Source: Streptomyces rishiriensis | GTDB lineage: Bacteria > Actinomycetota > Actinomycetes > Streptomycetales > Streptomycetaceae | Assembly: GCF_030815485.1 (NCBI RefSeq) | Contig: NZ_JAUSWV010000002.1 | Location: 2,976,001-3,040,000, forward strand | Length of the DNA stretch: 64,000 nucleotides | Direction: 5' to 3' | Part shown: positions 55,949-63,924 of the stretch, one piece after another | How the letters are laid out: each line of letters opens with the position of its first letter | How positions within the stretch are numbered: the first letter of the stretch is position 1 | Notes under the pieces: model-generated | Seen by the model: the letters and a program-made list of their open reading frames with translations, nothing else | What the model was told of the DNA's origin: nothing | Database searches by the model: none | Program-made: the position numbers and the translations under genes

Positions 55949-56224
55949 GGGGACTCCGCGGGATCGGGACGGACGGGAACACGGCGACGCTATCCCAGGG
56001 CAGTCGAGGCGATCACCGTCCGCGGTCGACAAACGGTCGAACGCGACGTTGGTGGGCTCCTGACAAAGAAGGAGGGTTACACGCGGTACGAGGTGACCCC
56101 CGTCACTGAGGTGGAGTGGTTCGGGATACGCGGGCGCCCCTTTCGGTCTCTGTAGGGTTTCGCCAACCCAACGGCGGCCGTCTCGCCCGTCGGTCGCCAT
56201 CTGGGCAGGGCCGGTCCCCTTTGC

Positions 56225-56329
56225 TAGCTTCGAGCCATGGTTGCCCAGGCCCAAGCTCTGAACTTCTCGTCGCGTCGCCACGTCGACCTGCGACGCGTGG
56301 GCGCGGCCGCCTGTCGCCCTCCGGTGTGA
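56225..56329 (+). promoter_or_regulatory. Leader peptide of the RRHVDL...CR sulfur-associated family with leaderless promoter
   Basis: A 30-residue reading frame from ATG 56237 to TGA 56327-56329. Its key residues are SSRRHVDLRR at positions 11-20 and a single Cys in AACR at 25-28. This pattern matches putative leader peptides found before sulfur-metabolism genes in streptomycetes. TAGCTT at 56225-56230 is six bases upstream of the ATG, so the mRNA may be leaderless. The ROK regulator gene begins 85 bases downstream. The leader probably senses cysteine supply. Confidence 0.65.
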
Positions 56330-56414
56330 GGCGGGCGGAGCCGATCATCCGGCGCGCCGCGCTCCACAGACGGCGCAGTGTCGGACCGGCTCCCGACTTC
56401 CGAGGAAGTTCCCC

Positions 56415-57668
56415 ATGCCCCGTACCGCGGTTGCTCCCGCCCTCCACGTTCCCGGCGCCTCTCCCGGTGCCTCTCCTGTCACCCGGGTCGCCGACAGTGA
56501 CCGGCGGCGTACCAGCGCCAGTGTGATCCTGCGGTCCGTGCTGGAGCACGGGCCGGTCGCGCGCTCCACCATCGCCCGGCTCACCGGGCTCTCCCCCGCT
56601 TCCGTCACCGACCACTGCGCCCGGCTCACCGGGCTCGGGCTGATCCGGGAGGCGGCGGCGCCCCGGCGCAGCAACGGGGTGGGCCGACCGCACGTTCCCG
56701 TGGATCTGGACGACTCGCGGTTCGTGGTGGGCGGGGTGCATGTGGCGGTGCCTTACACGACCGTGTCGCTGCTGGATCTGCGCGGCCGGGTGGTGGCGCG
56801 GCGGGAGTTGAAGCACCGAGGACGCCTCGGACCGTCCGAGGTGCTGGCACGGGCGGCCGACGGGCTCGGCGCGCTGCTGGGGGAGGCTCCCGGCTGCCGG
56901 GCCCTCGGGGTGGGGGTCGCCGTGGGCGGCTGGGTGGACCGGGATTCGGGGACCGTCGTCGAGCATCCGCTGCTGGGCTGGCGGGACGTGCCGGTGCGGG
57001 AGGCGGTCGGCTCGCGCACCGGGCTGCCGGTCCAGGTGGACGGGCACGCGCGGGCGCTGGTCAACGCGGAGCGGCTGTTCGGGCACGCGCGCGGCAGCCT
57101 CAGCGTGCTGCATCTGTTCGTCGGGAACGTGGTCGACGCGGCGTTCGCGACCAACGACGAGGTGCATCACGGGCCGCGGTCGCAGGCGGGCGCCATCGCG
57201 CATCTGCCGTTGGCCGGCGGCACGGAGCCCTGCGACTGCGGCCGGGTCGGCTGCCTCCAAGTGGAGCTGAGCGAACGGACGTTGTGCCGACGGGCCCGGC
57301 AGGCAGGGATGATCGACGGGGTGAACCCGATGCACGTGGTCGCCGCGGCGGACGCCGGGAACCCGGCGGCCGTACGCCTGCTGCGGGAGCGCGCGCGGAT
57401 GGTGGGCCGGGCGGCCGGGCTGCTGCTGGACGTGCTCAACCCCGAGCGGATCGTCGTCACCGAGGTGGGAGTCCTGTTCCGGGAGGACTGCCTCGCCGCG
57501 CTGCGGGGCGAGGTCGGGGCGGGACGCTCCGCCACCGTCTCGCCGAGCAGTTTCCCCGACTCCGTGCTGGCCGTGGCGGGCGGGGCGGTGGCGCTTGACG
57601 TGCTCTACCGGGATCCGCTGGCCCTCTCCTGGCCTCGCCCTCAGGGCTTCCCACCTCCGTCGACTTAA
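56415..57668 (+). CDS. ROK-family transcriptional regulator
   Basis: A 417-residue protein with an N-terminal winged-helix domain (SVILRSVLEHGPVARSTIAR, then SPASVTDHCARL) and a ROK sugar-kinase-like domain. The ROK zinc site is CDCGRVGCLQ. The ATP-type phosphate loop and catalytic residues are not conserved enough to predict kinase activity. It sits between two candidate cysteine leaders and precedes the sulfonate transporter genes, so it may control that operon. Its ligand could be a sulfosugar or other organosulfur compound; this is inference. ATG at 56415 has GAGGAAG upstream. Confidence 0.85.
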   Translation: MPRTAVAPALHVPGASPGASPVTRVADSDRRRTSASVILRSVLEHGPVARSTIARLTGLSPASVTDHCARLTGLGLIREAAAPRRSNGVGRPHVPVDLDDSRFVVGGVHVAVPYTTVSLLDLRGRVVARRELKHRGRLGPSEVLARAADGLGALLGEAPGCRALGVGVAVGGWVDRDSGTVVEHPLLGWRDVPVREAVGSRTGLPVQVDGHARALVNAERLFGHARGSLSVLHLFVGNVVDAAFATNDEVHHGPRSQAGAIAHLPLAGGTEPCDCGRVGCLQVELSERTLCRRARQAGMIDGVNPMHVVAAADAGNPAAVRLLRERARMVGRAAGLLLDVLNPERIVVTEVGVLFREDCLAALRGEVGAGRSATVSPSSFPDSVLAVAGGAVALDVLYRDPLALSWPRPQGFPPPST

Positions 57669-57685
57669 TTCAGAAACTCCGAATG

Positions 57686-57775
57686 TTGACAGGCCCCGCA
57701 CGCGGACAGGAACATCTTTCTCATGAGCTGTCGCACCTTCTGTTGCTGACGCCCCGGCGCGCCGGGAGCGCGCCC
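57686..57775 (+). promoter_or_regulatory. Cysteine-rich leader (MSCRTFCC) and attenuator-like hairpins
   Basis: A TTGACA element lies at 57686-57691. At 57723-57749 is an eight-codon frame, MSCRTFCC, in which three of eight residues are cysteine. Immediately after it are mutually exclusive pairings: a palindrome at 57753-57766 and an alternative stem of 57756-57761 with 57769-57774. This is the layout of ribosome-mediated attenuation by cysteine. The substrate-binding-protein gene starts 215 bases after the leader stop. Confidence 0.6.
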
Positions 57776-57963
57776 CTCTCCTGCCTTTAGCCGCAGGTGT
57801 CGTTTCGGTCTTGTTTCGGATTCCTTGCAGATTTCTTGCGGGATTTCCGCGGACCCGTCGCGGGCTTCTCTCGATTCCCGCAGGCCTTGCATCCAGTGCC
57901 ACACCCGTTTTCCTCCGCCGGCTTCCGCCTGCCTTGTCTCCGTTTTCCCCTGGGGGTTCTCCC

Positions 57964-59031
57964 GTGCCTGTTTCCCGTACGTCCGGTGTCGACCGGCGTC
58001 TCTTCCTCGCCTCGCTGCTGGGCGCCGCCGCCGGTGTCGCCGGCCTCAGCGGCTGCGCCGAGAGCAGTGCCGCCACCGGTGGCGAGGGCGCCTCCACGGC
58101 CCCGCTCGCCGCCAAGGTGCCCGCCGGCACGAGCCTGAAGATCGCCTCCTACCAGGGCGCGCAGCAGTTGCAACTGAAGCTGGCGAAACTGCCCGAGCTG
58201 CCCTTCACGGTGTCGAACTGGCTGAACATCGGAGCCGGTCCCGACGTCATCAACGCCTTCCGAGCCAAGTCCCTGGACGTTGCCAACAACGCGGGCATTC
58301 CGCCGATCCAGGCGCATTACCAGGGCTTCGACGCAAAAATCGTCGCGATCAACATCACGCGCAAGCCGAACTACGTCTTCGCCACCAAGCCGGGCAGCGA
58401 CATCAGGACCGTGGACGACTTCCGTGGAAAGAAGCTGGCGTTCTCCCAGGGGCAGGCACAGGGCGTCGTCCTGCTGCGGGCACTGAAGAAGGCGGGCCTG
58501 AAGTACGACGACGTGAAACTGGTCCCGCTGACCAGCAACCAGTTCCTCACCGCGCTTCAGTCGGGCCAGGTGGACATCGCCCCGCTCGGCAACACCCAGT
58601 CGCCCGCCTACCTCAAGCAGTACGGGCCCAAGGGCGCCCGCGTCATCACCACCGACGTCGTCGACCTGCTCAGCCTGCTGTGGGCACCGGCGTCGGTGCT
58701 GAACGACAAGGCGAAGGCCGCCGCCGTCGCCGCGTACATCCCGCAGTGGGCGCAGGGCCTGGTGTGGAGCTACGAGAACCCGGACGCCTGGAACGAGGAG
58801 TTCTACGTCAAGACCCAGAACCTGACTCTCGACCAGGCCCGGTCGATCACCGCGCTCGCCAACAAGCCCCTCTTCCCGCCGACTTGGGACGAGGCCATCA
58901 AGTGGGAGCAGGAGACCGCGGACCTCCTGGCGGAGGGCGGCTTCGTGAAGGAGTTCGACGTCTCCTCGCTCTTCGACCACCGCTTCGAGGGCATCGCCGC
59001 CAAGTCCGTGGCAGCCGAGTACCGGAGTTGA
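57964..59031 (+). CDS. ssuA: Sulfonate-type ABC transporter substrate-binding lipoprotein
   Basis: A 355-residue periplasmic-binding-fold protein of the SsuA/TauA/NrtA group. The N-terminus has a twin-arginine motif (DRRLFLA) and a lipobox (LSGC), so it is likely a Tat-exported lipoprotein. The ligand-binding fold includes NIGAGPDVINAFRAKSLDVA and GQVDIAPLG. GTG at 57964 places the signal peptide correctly. It is followed after five bases by the permease gene. The substrate is probably an alkanesulfonate or related organosulfur compound. Confidence 0.85.
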   Translation: MPVSRTSGVDRRLFLASLLGAAAGVAGLSGCAESSAATGGEGASTAPLAAKVPAGTSLKIASYQGAQQLQLKLAKLPELPFTVSNWLNIGAGPDVINAFRAKSLDVANNAGIPPIQAHYQGFDAKIVAINITRKPNYVFATKPGSDIRTVDDFRGKKLAFSQGQAQGVVLLRALKKAGLKYDDVKLVPLTSNQFLTALQSGQVDIAPLGNTQSPAYLKQYGPKGARVITTDVVDLLSLLWAPASVLNDKAKAAAVAAYIPQWAQGLVWSYENPDAWNEEFYVKTQNLTLDQARSITALANKPLFPPTWDEAIKWEQETADLLAEGGFVKEFDVSSLFDHRFEGIAAKSVAAEYRS

Positions 59032-59036
59032 CCGCC

Positions 59037-60041
59037 ATGACCACCAGCGCAAGCCCGAACACGACCACCGGAAAGAACACGACCACCGGCACGAGCGCGA
59101 CCACCGGCACGAAAACACCGAGCGGCACGAGCACGCCCATCGGCACGGACACGACAGCCGGCACGGACACGGCAGCCGGCACCGCCGCGACCGCGGTTCC
59201 GGCTGCCGCCGCTCCCGTCCCCGCGGCCGCCGACGACGGTAGCCGGGCCCGCCGCCGGCAACGACGCCGTGGACTCGCCCCCGGCAAACCGTGGCCCGCC
59301 TCCCGGCTCGTCGGGCCCCTGCTGCTCATCGTCGCGTGGGCCGCCGCCTCGGCCGCCGGGCAGCTGGACACCGGGGCGATCCCCGCGCCCTGGACGGTGC
59401 TGAGGACCGGCGTGAACCTGTGGACCGACGGGACACTGACCACCGACGTCCTCACCTCCCTGGAACGCGCCGCCTACGGCTTCGCGATCGGTCTGTCCGC
59501 CGGGGTGACGCTCGCGCTGGCCTCGGGACTGACCCGGACCGGGGAAGCCCTGATCGACGGGACCGTGCAGCTCAACCGGGCGATCCCGACCCTCGGCCTG
59601 ATCCCGTTGTTCATCCTCTGGCTGGGCATCGGCGAGACGTTCAAGATCGCGATCATCGCCATCGTCGTCTACATCCCGATCTACCTCAACACGCATGCCG
59701 CGCTCTCCGGCATCGACCACCGGTTCGTCGAACTGGCCGAGGTGCAGGGCCTGTCGAAGGTCCAGTTCATCCGGCAGATCGTGATCCCCGGCGCCCTGCC
59801 CGGATTCTTCGTGGGACTCCGGCTCGGGGTGACCGGCTCCTGGCTCGGACTGGTGGTCCTGGAGCAGATCAACGCCACCAGCGGCCTCGGCTACATGATG
59901 TTCCAGGCCCAGAACTACGGCCAGTCGGACGTCATCCTCGTCGGCCTCCTCATCTACGGCGTCTTCGGTCTCCTCTCCGACGCCGCGGTCCGTCTCATCG
60001 AACGGAGGGTGCTGTCGTGGCGCCGCACACTGAGCAGCTGA
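59037..60041 (+). CDS. ssuC: Sulfonate-type ABC transporter permease
   Basis: A 334-residue inner-membrane permease with about six helices and the BPD loop EVQGLSKVQFIRQIVIPGALPGFFVGLRL. It has an unusual 85-residue N-terminal extension: a Thr/Gly repeat (TTTGTSATTGTK) encoded by tandem DNA repeats, then a basic segment (SRARRRQRRR). ATG at 59037 lies five bases after the upstream stop. A downstream start would remove the repeats, so the extension could be partly untranslated. Confidence 0.87.
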   Translation: MTTSASPNTTTGKNTTTGTSATTGTKTPSGTSTPIGTDTTAGTDTAAGTAATAVPAAAAPVPAAADDGSRARRRQRRRGLAPGKPWPASRLVGPLLLIVAWAAASAAGQLDTGAIPAPWTVLRTGVNLWTDGTLTTDVLTSLERAAYGFAIGLSAGVTLALASGLTRTGEALIDGTVQLNRAIPTLGLIPLFILWLGIGETFKIAIIAIVVYIPIYLNTHAALSGIDHRFVELAEVQGLSKVQFIRQIVIPGALPGFFVGLRLGVTGSWLGLVVLEQINATSGLGYMMFQAQNYGQSDVILVGLLIYGVFGLLSDAAVRLIERRVLSWRRTLSS

Positions 60042-60754
60042 CCCGCTCCACCGCCGTCCGGCTGCGCGGCCTGACGCGGTCCTTCGAGGACCGTACGGTT
60101 CTCGACGGCATCGACCTGGACATCCCGGCCGGCCAGTTCGTGGCACTCCTCGGACACAGCGGATCCGGCAAGAGCACCCTGCTGCGGGCGGTCGCCCACC
60201 TCGACCACGAGGTCGTCGGCAGCGGGCAGCTCACGGCCCCGGAGCGGGTGTCGGTCGTCTTCCAGGACTCCCGGCTGCTGCCCTGGCGTCGGGTGCTGGA
60301 CAACGTACTGCTGGGGCTGGACGGCAAGGAGGCGGAGCGCAAGGGCCGCGAGGCACTCGCCGAGGTCGGGCTCAAGGGCCGCGAGCGTGCCTGGCCCAAC
60401 GAGCTGTCCGGCGGTGAGGCGCAGCGCGCCGCGCTGGCCCGCTCACTGGTCCGGGAACCCGAACTCCTGCTCGCCGACGAGCCTTTCGGGGCGCTCGACG
60501 CCCTCACCCGGATCAAGATGCACACCCTGCTGCGCGAGCTGTGGGAGCGCCACAGGCCTTCCGTGCTGCTCGTCACCCACGACGTGGACGAGGCGATCGT
60601 GCTCGCCGACCGGGTCCTCGTCCTCGACCACGGCCGTATCGGCCTCGACCTGACCATCGACCGCCCGCACCCGCGCTCGTACCGGGACCCACTGCTCGGC
60701 GAGTACCGGGAACGGCTGCTCAGCGCCCTGGGCGTCACGGAGGACCACAAGTGA
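60017..60754 (+). CDS. ssuB: Sulfonate-type ABC transporter ATPase
   Basis: A 245-residue ABC ATPase. Walker A is LGHSGSGKSTLL, the signature LSGGEAQRAALARSL, Walker B LLLADEPFGALDAL, and the switch histidine is in LLVTHDVDEAI. GTG at 60017 overlaps the permease gene by 25 bases and has GGAGGG upstream. It energises the SsuAC transporter. Confidence 0.92.
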   Translation: MAPHTEQLTRSTAVRLRGLTRSFEDRTVLDGIDLDIPAGQFVALLGHSGSGKSTLLRAVAHLDHEVVGSGQLTAPERVSVVFQDSRLLPWRRVLDNVLLGLDGKEAERKGREALAEVGLKGRERAWPNELSGGEAQRAALARSLVREPELLLADEPFGALDALTRIKMHTLLRELWERHRPSVLLVTHDVDEAIVLADRVLVLDHGRIGLDLTIDRPHPRSYRDPLLGEYRERLLSALGVTEDHK

Positions 60755-62109
60755 CCACGCCTCACCACGGACGACAGCTCCACCTCAACGCCTTCCTGAT
60801 GAACACCGGCCACCACGAGGCGTCCTGGCGGCTCCCGGAGAGCGACCCGTACGCCCACGTCGAGCTCGACCACTACGTCCACCTGGCCAGGATCGCCGAA
60901 CGAGGCACCTTCGACTCCCTGTTCCTCGCCGACGGCCCACAGCTCTGGGGCACCATCGCCCAGCGCCCGGCCGGCGCCCTGGAACCGCTCACGCTGCTCA
61001 CCGCGCTGGCGACCGCCACTCAGCACATCGGCCTCATCGCCACCGCCTCCACCTCCTACAACTCCCCCTACAACCTGGCCCGCAAGTTCGCCTCGCTCGA
61101 CATCATCAGCGGCGGCCGGGCGGGCTGGAACATCGTCACCACGGCCGGCGCCGAGGCCGCCCGCAACTTCGGTCTGGACGCCGAGCCCGCCCACGCCGAG
61201 CGCTACGCCCGCGCCGGCGAGTTCCTCGACGTGGCCCTGAAGCTCTGGGACAGCTGGGAGGACGACGCGATCGTCGCCGACAAGGCGGCCGGCGTCTGGG
61301 GCGACGACGCGAAGGTCCACCCGCCCCGGCACCGGGGGACGTACTTCAGCGTCGAGGGAGCGCTCAACGTCCCGCGCTCACCCCAGGGTTACCCGCTGCT
61401 GGTGCAGGCCGGGTCGAGCGAGGACGGCAAGACGTTCGCGGCCCGTTACGCGGAGGCGGTGTTCACCGCGCAGCAGACGCTCTCCGACGCGCAGGCCTTC
61501 TACGCCGACCTCAAGTCCCGTACCCGGCAGGCCGGCCGGGACCCCGAGCATGTCAAGGTGCTGCCCGGGATCGTCCCCGTGATCGGCTCGACGCAGGCCG
61601 AGGCTCGCGAGCACGAGCGGATCCTCGAGGACCACATCGTGCACACGCACGGCGTCGAGCGGCTGGAGCAGTTGCTCCAACTGGAGCCGGGCACCCTGGA
61701 GCTGGACTCGCAGCTGCCCTCCGAGCTGCCGCCGGAGAGCGCGATCGAGGGCGCCAAGAGCCGCTACACCCTCGTGGTGGAGCTGGCCCGGCGTGAGCGG
61801 CTCACCGTGCGGCAGCTCATCGGGCGGCTCGGCGGCGGGCGCGGGCATCTCACCTTCGCGGGCACTCCCGAGCAGGTCGCCGACGCGATCGAGAGCTGGT
61901 TCACCCAGGGCGCCGCCGACGGGTTCAACATCATGCCCGCGGTGCTGCCCTCCGGCCTGGACGCCTTCGTCGACCACGTCGTGCCGATCCTGCGCGCCCG
62001 CGGCCTGCTGCGCAGCGAGTACGGCCCGCGCACGACCCTGCGCGAGAGGTACGGCCTCCCGCGCCCCGCCAACCAGTACGCGCACACTCCCGCACCCGCC
62101 CTCGTGTGA
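60751..62109 (+). CDS. FMN-dependent monooxygenase (NtaA/SnaA/DszA/DmoA family)
   Basis: A 452-residue flavin-dependent two-component monooxygenase. It has the bacterial-luciferase-like barrel (HLNAFLMNTGHH; FLADGPQLWG; SGGRAGWNIVTTAG) typical of enzymes that oxidise nitrilotriacetate, dibenzothiophene sulfone or dimethyl sulfide. GTG at 60751 overlaps the ATPase stop (GTGA). Its place after SsuABC suggests it cleaves a C-S bond of the imported compound. It needs reduced FMN, but no flavin reductase is in the operon. Confidence 0.88.
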   Translation: MTTPHHGRQLHLNAFLMNTGHHEASWRLPESDPYAHVELDHYVHLARIAERGTFDSLFLADGPQLWGTIAQRPAGALEPLTLLTALATATQHIGLIATASTSYNSPYNLARKFASLDIISGGRAGWNIVTTAGAEAARNFGLDAEPAHAERYARAGEFLDVALKLWDSWEDDAIVADKAAGVWGDDAKVHPPRHRGTYFSVEGALNVPRSPQGYPLLVQAGSSEDGKTFAARYAEAVFTAQQTLSDAQAFYADLKSRTRQAGRDPEHVKVLPGIVPVIGSTQAEAREHERILEDHIVHTHGVERLEQLLQLEPGTLELDSQLPSELPPESAIEGAKSRYTLVVELARRERLTVRQLIGRLGGGRGHLTFAGTPEQVADAIESWFTQGAADGFNIMPAVLPSGLDAFVDHVVPILRARGLLRSEYGPRTTLRERYGLPRPANQYAHTPAPALV

Positions 62110-62131
62110 CCCTCGTCGAAAGGACCTACCC

Positions 62132-63025
62132 ATGAGCATCGAGATCCGCAAGGTCACGGCGAACATCGGCGCCCAGGTCCTGGGCGTCGACATCGCCAAG
62201 CCCCTGGACGAGGAGACGTACACCGCTCTGCGCGAGGCGCTCAACGTCCACAAGGCCCTGGTCTTCGACGACGTGAACCTCGACGACGCGGGCCAGCAGG
62301 CCTTCGTCCGGCACTTCGGTGACCTCACCACCGCCCATCCGACGGTGCCGGCCGTCGACGGCGCCCCGAACGTGCTGCCGGTCGACAGCGAGCGCGGCCG
62401 TGCCGCCAACCACTGGCACACGGACGTCACCTTCGTCCTCAACCCGCCGCAGGCCAGCACCCTGCGCAGCCTGGTCCTCCCGCCGTACGGCGGCGAGACC
62501 CTGATCACCAGCTCGGCGGCCGCCTACCGCCAGCTGCCTGAGCCGCTCAGGCAGCTCGCCGACACCCTGTGGGCCGAGCACACCAACGACTACGACTACG
62601 CGGTGCCCCAGGAGGCGGTCGACGAGGAACAGGCCGCCGCGCGCGCCCAGTTCACCTCGATCAAGTACCGCACCGTCCACCCGGTGGTCCGCGTGCATCC
62701 GCTCACCGGAGAGCGGGGGCTGTTCATCGGCGGGTTCGCGCAGCGCATCGTGGGCCTGTCACCGGCCGAGTCCCGCAAGATCCTGGACCTGCTCCAGGCG
62801 TACGTCACCCGGCCGGAGAACATCCTGCGCCACCGCTGGTCGGAGAACCAGCTGGTCCTGTTCGACAACCGCATCACCCAGCACTACGCGGTCGACAACT
62901 ACGACGGCCGGCCCCGTCGGCTGCACCGGGTGACCGTCGCGGGCGACATCCCGGTCGGCATCGACGGCAAGGAGAGCTACTCGATCGAGGGCGACGCGGC
63001 GCACTACACACCCGTGGCCGCCTAG
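62132..63025 (+). CDS. TauD/TfdA-family 2-oxoglutarate-dependent dioxygenase
   Basis: A 297-residue Fe(II)/2-oxoglutarate oxygenase. The iron ligands are the HxD in NHWHTDVTF and the distal histidine in NRITQHYAV. The 2-oxoglutarate arginine is in RPRRLHRVTVAG. In the TauD group this releases sulfite from taurine or alkyl sulfonates or sulfates. ATG at 62132 has GAAAGGACC upstream. It is the last gene of the operon. Confidence 0.92.
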   Translation: MSIEIRKVTANIGAQVLGVDIAKPLDEETYTALREALNVHKALVFDDVNLDDAGQQAFVRHFGDLTTAHPTVPAVDGAPNVLPVDSERGRAANHWHTDVTFVLNPPQASTLRSLVLPPYGGETLITSSAAAYRQLPEPLRQLADTLWAEHTNDYDYAVPQEAVDEEQAAARAQFTSIKYRTVHPVVRVHPLTGERGLFIGGFAQRIVGLSPAESRKILDLLQAYVTRPENILRHRWSENQLVLFDNRITQHYAVDNYDGRPRRLHRVTVAGDIPVGIDGKESYSIEGDAAHYTPVAA

Positions 63026-63080
63026 CCCGGGCCATCACCCGAGGCGGCTGTATCCCGGCTGCACCCCGCCCGCACCCGGT

Positions 63081-63110
63081 CGGCCCTCACGTGGAGACAC
63101 GTGGGGGCCG
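63081..63110 (+). terminator. Intrinsic terminator of the sulfonate operon
   Basis: A 13-bp stem with one wobble (63081-63093 with 63098-63110) and GAGA loop. Confidence 0.8.
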
Positions 63111-63140
63111 TCCTGTTGCCCGCGACCCCCTTCTTATTGC

Positions 63141-63167
63141 TAGCCTGCACTTGCAAGTAACTTGCAA
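63141..63167 (+). promoter_or_regulatory. sodF promoter region with Nur (nickel) operator
   Basis: TTGCAA-N5-TTGCAA at 63151-63167 matches the Nur box described for nickel-dependent repression of sodF in streptomycetes. TAGCCT at 63141-63146 is a possible -10. Confidence 0.75.
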
Positions 63168-63191
63168 TAAGAGGTTCGAGGGGACCCCGCC

Positions 63192-63380
63192 ATGCCCGTC
63201 CACACGCTGCCCGAACTGCCCTCCGACTATTCCGCGCTCGCGCCCGTGGTCAGCCCGGAGATCATCGAGCTGCACCACGACAAGCACCACGCGGCGTACG
63301 TGAAGGGCGCCAACGACACGGTGGAGCAGCTGGCGGAGGTGCGGGAGTCCCGCGCGGATGTGCTGCTGCCCGCCCCCTGA
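63192..63380 (+). pseudogene. sodF: Internally deleted Fe-superoxide dismutase (mini-sodF)
   Basis: A 62-codon open frame. Residues 1-50 match the N-terminus of streptomycete FeSOD ([28 protein letters not shown]), and the last nine or so (RADVLLPAP) match its C-terminal end (AEVLLLAP in the S. coelicolor protein as I recall). About 150 codons between them are missing in frame. Only the first of the four iron ligands remains, so no enzyme activity is possible. The Nur operator upstream and the 3' region downstream look intact. Confidence 0.85.
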
Positions 63381-63392
63381 GGCGGTCGTGAA

Positions 63393-63484
63393 GCGTCCTG
63401 CCTCGTGATCGTCTTCTCACCCTTCACGGCGGCAGGCGGAGTGAAGGTGCGGCCCCGCGAGGACCTGACTCGCGGGGCCGCACC
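63393..63484 (+). ncRNA. Candidate s-SodF-like small RNA from the sodF 3' region
   Basis: In S. coelicolor a roughly 90-nt RNA from the sodF 3'UTR pairs with the 5' end of sodN mRNA. Here the segment after the mini-sodF stop begins near CCTGCCTCGTGATCGTCTTC (63397-63416). Its complement contains a plausible ribosome site (GAGGCAGG), and it ends in a strong terminator, giving about 90 nt. The sodN gene is outside the window, so pairing is not shown. Confidence 0.55.
63446..63484 (+). terminator. Intrinsic terminator of the sodF/s-SodF unit
   Basis: A 16-bp perfect stem (63446-63461 with 63469-63484) around a seven-base loop. Confidence 0.88.
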
Positions 63485-63555
63485 CGTATGCACCGCTTCC
63501 GTATGCACCGCTTCCGTGCGCCCGACTGGGGGCTTCCCAAGGACGGCGTCCCGGG

Positions 63556-63810
63556 GTGACAGTGGCCCGCATGGGTCTTCCGAAGAGGCGTTGCCCCAAC
63601 TGCGGGGACACCGACCAGCACTTCCGGCACATGCACGACGACGAGAAGGCCTTCGCCCTGAAGCAGGGGCTGGTGCACAGGGCGGATCTCGACAAGTTCC
63701 GGCGCTGCACCCGCGAAGGCTGTGTGCGGGTGCAGTCCTATTTCAACTGGCGGTCCGGCTTCGACCTCCCGGAGGAGTTCCGGTCGCCGCCCCAGCCGGC
63801 CGTCCAGTAG
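63556..63810 (+). CDS. Small zinc-ribbon-like protein
   Basis: An 84-residue product, or 79 from the internal ATG at MGLPKRR. It has CPNCGD and CTREGC, a possible zinc site, with HFRHMHDDE between them. The C-terminal part (YFNWRSGFDLPEEF) is aromatic and acidic. No family is recognised. Confidence 0.55.
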   Translation: MTVARMGLPKRRCPNCGDTDQHFRHMHDDEKAFALKQGLVHRADLDKFRRCTREGCVRVQSYFNWRSGFDLPEEFRSPPQPAVQ

Positions 63811-63885
63811 CAGCACAGCGCGGGCGTGGGCGTGGCGGTACGGGCCGCGTGCGGTACCGGTGCCGGTCCTCCGTCACGTGGTCCG

Positions 63886-63918
63886 CGGTGCCCCGCGAGC
63901 GGAGCTCACGGGGCACCG
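63886..63918 (-). terminator. Hairpin after the partial reverse gene
   Basis: A 10-bp perfect stem (63886-63895 with 63909-63918) seven bases past the stop of the reverse gene. Confidence 0.6.
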
Positions 63919-63924
63919 GTGCCG

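Noticed and set aside
57825..59036. A same-strand open frame running through ssuA into the permease
   Set aside because: It is out of frame with ssuA, and the protein sequence is typical of shadow frames. The permease begins at 59037.
63192..63380. A functional small FeSOD-like protein
   Set aside because: Three of the four metal ligands and the whole C-terminal domain fold are missing. It can only be a relic or a carrier transcript.
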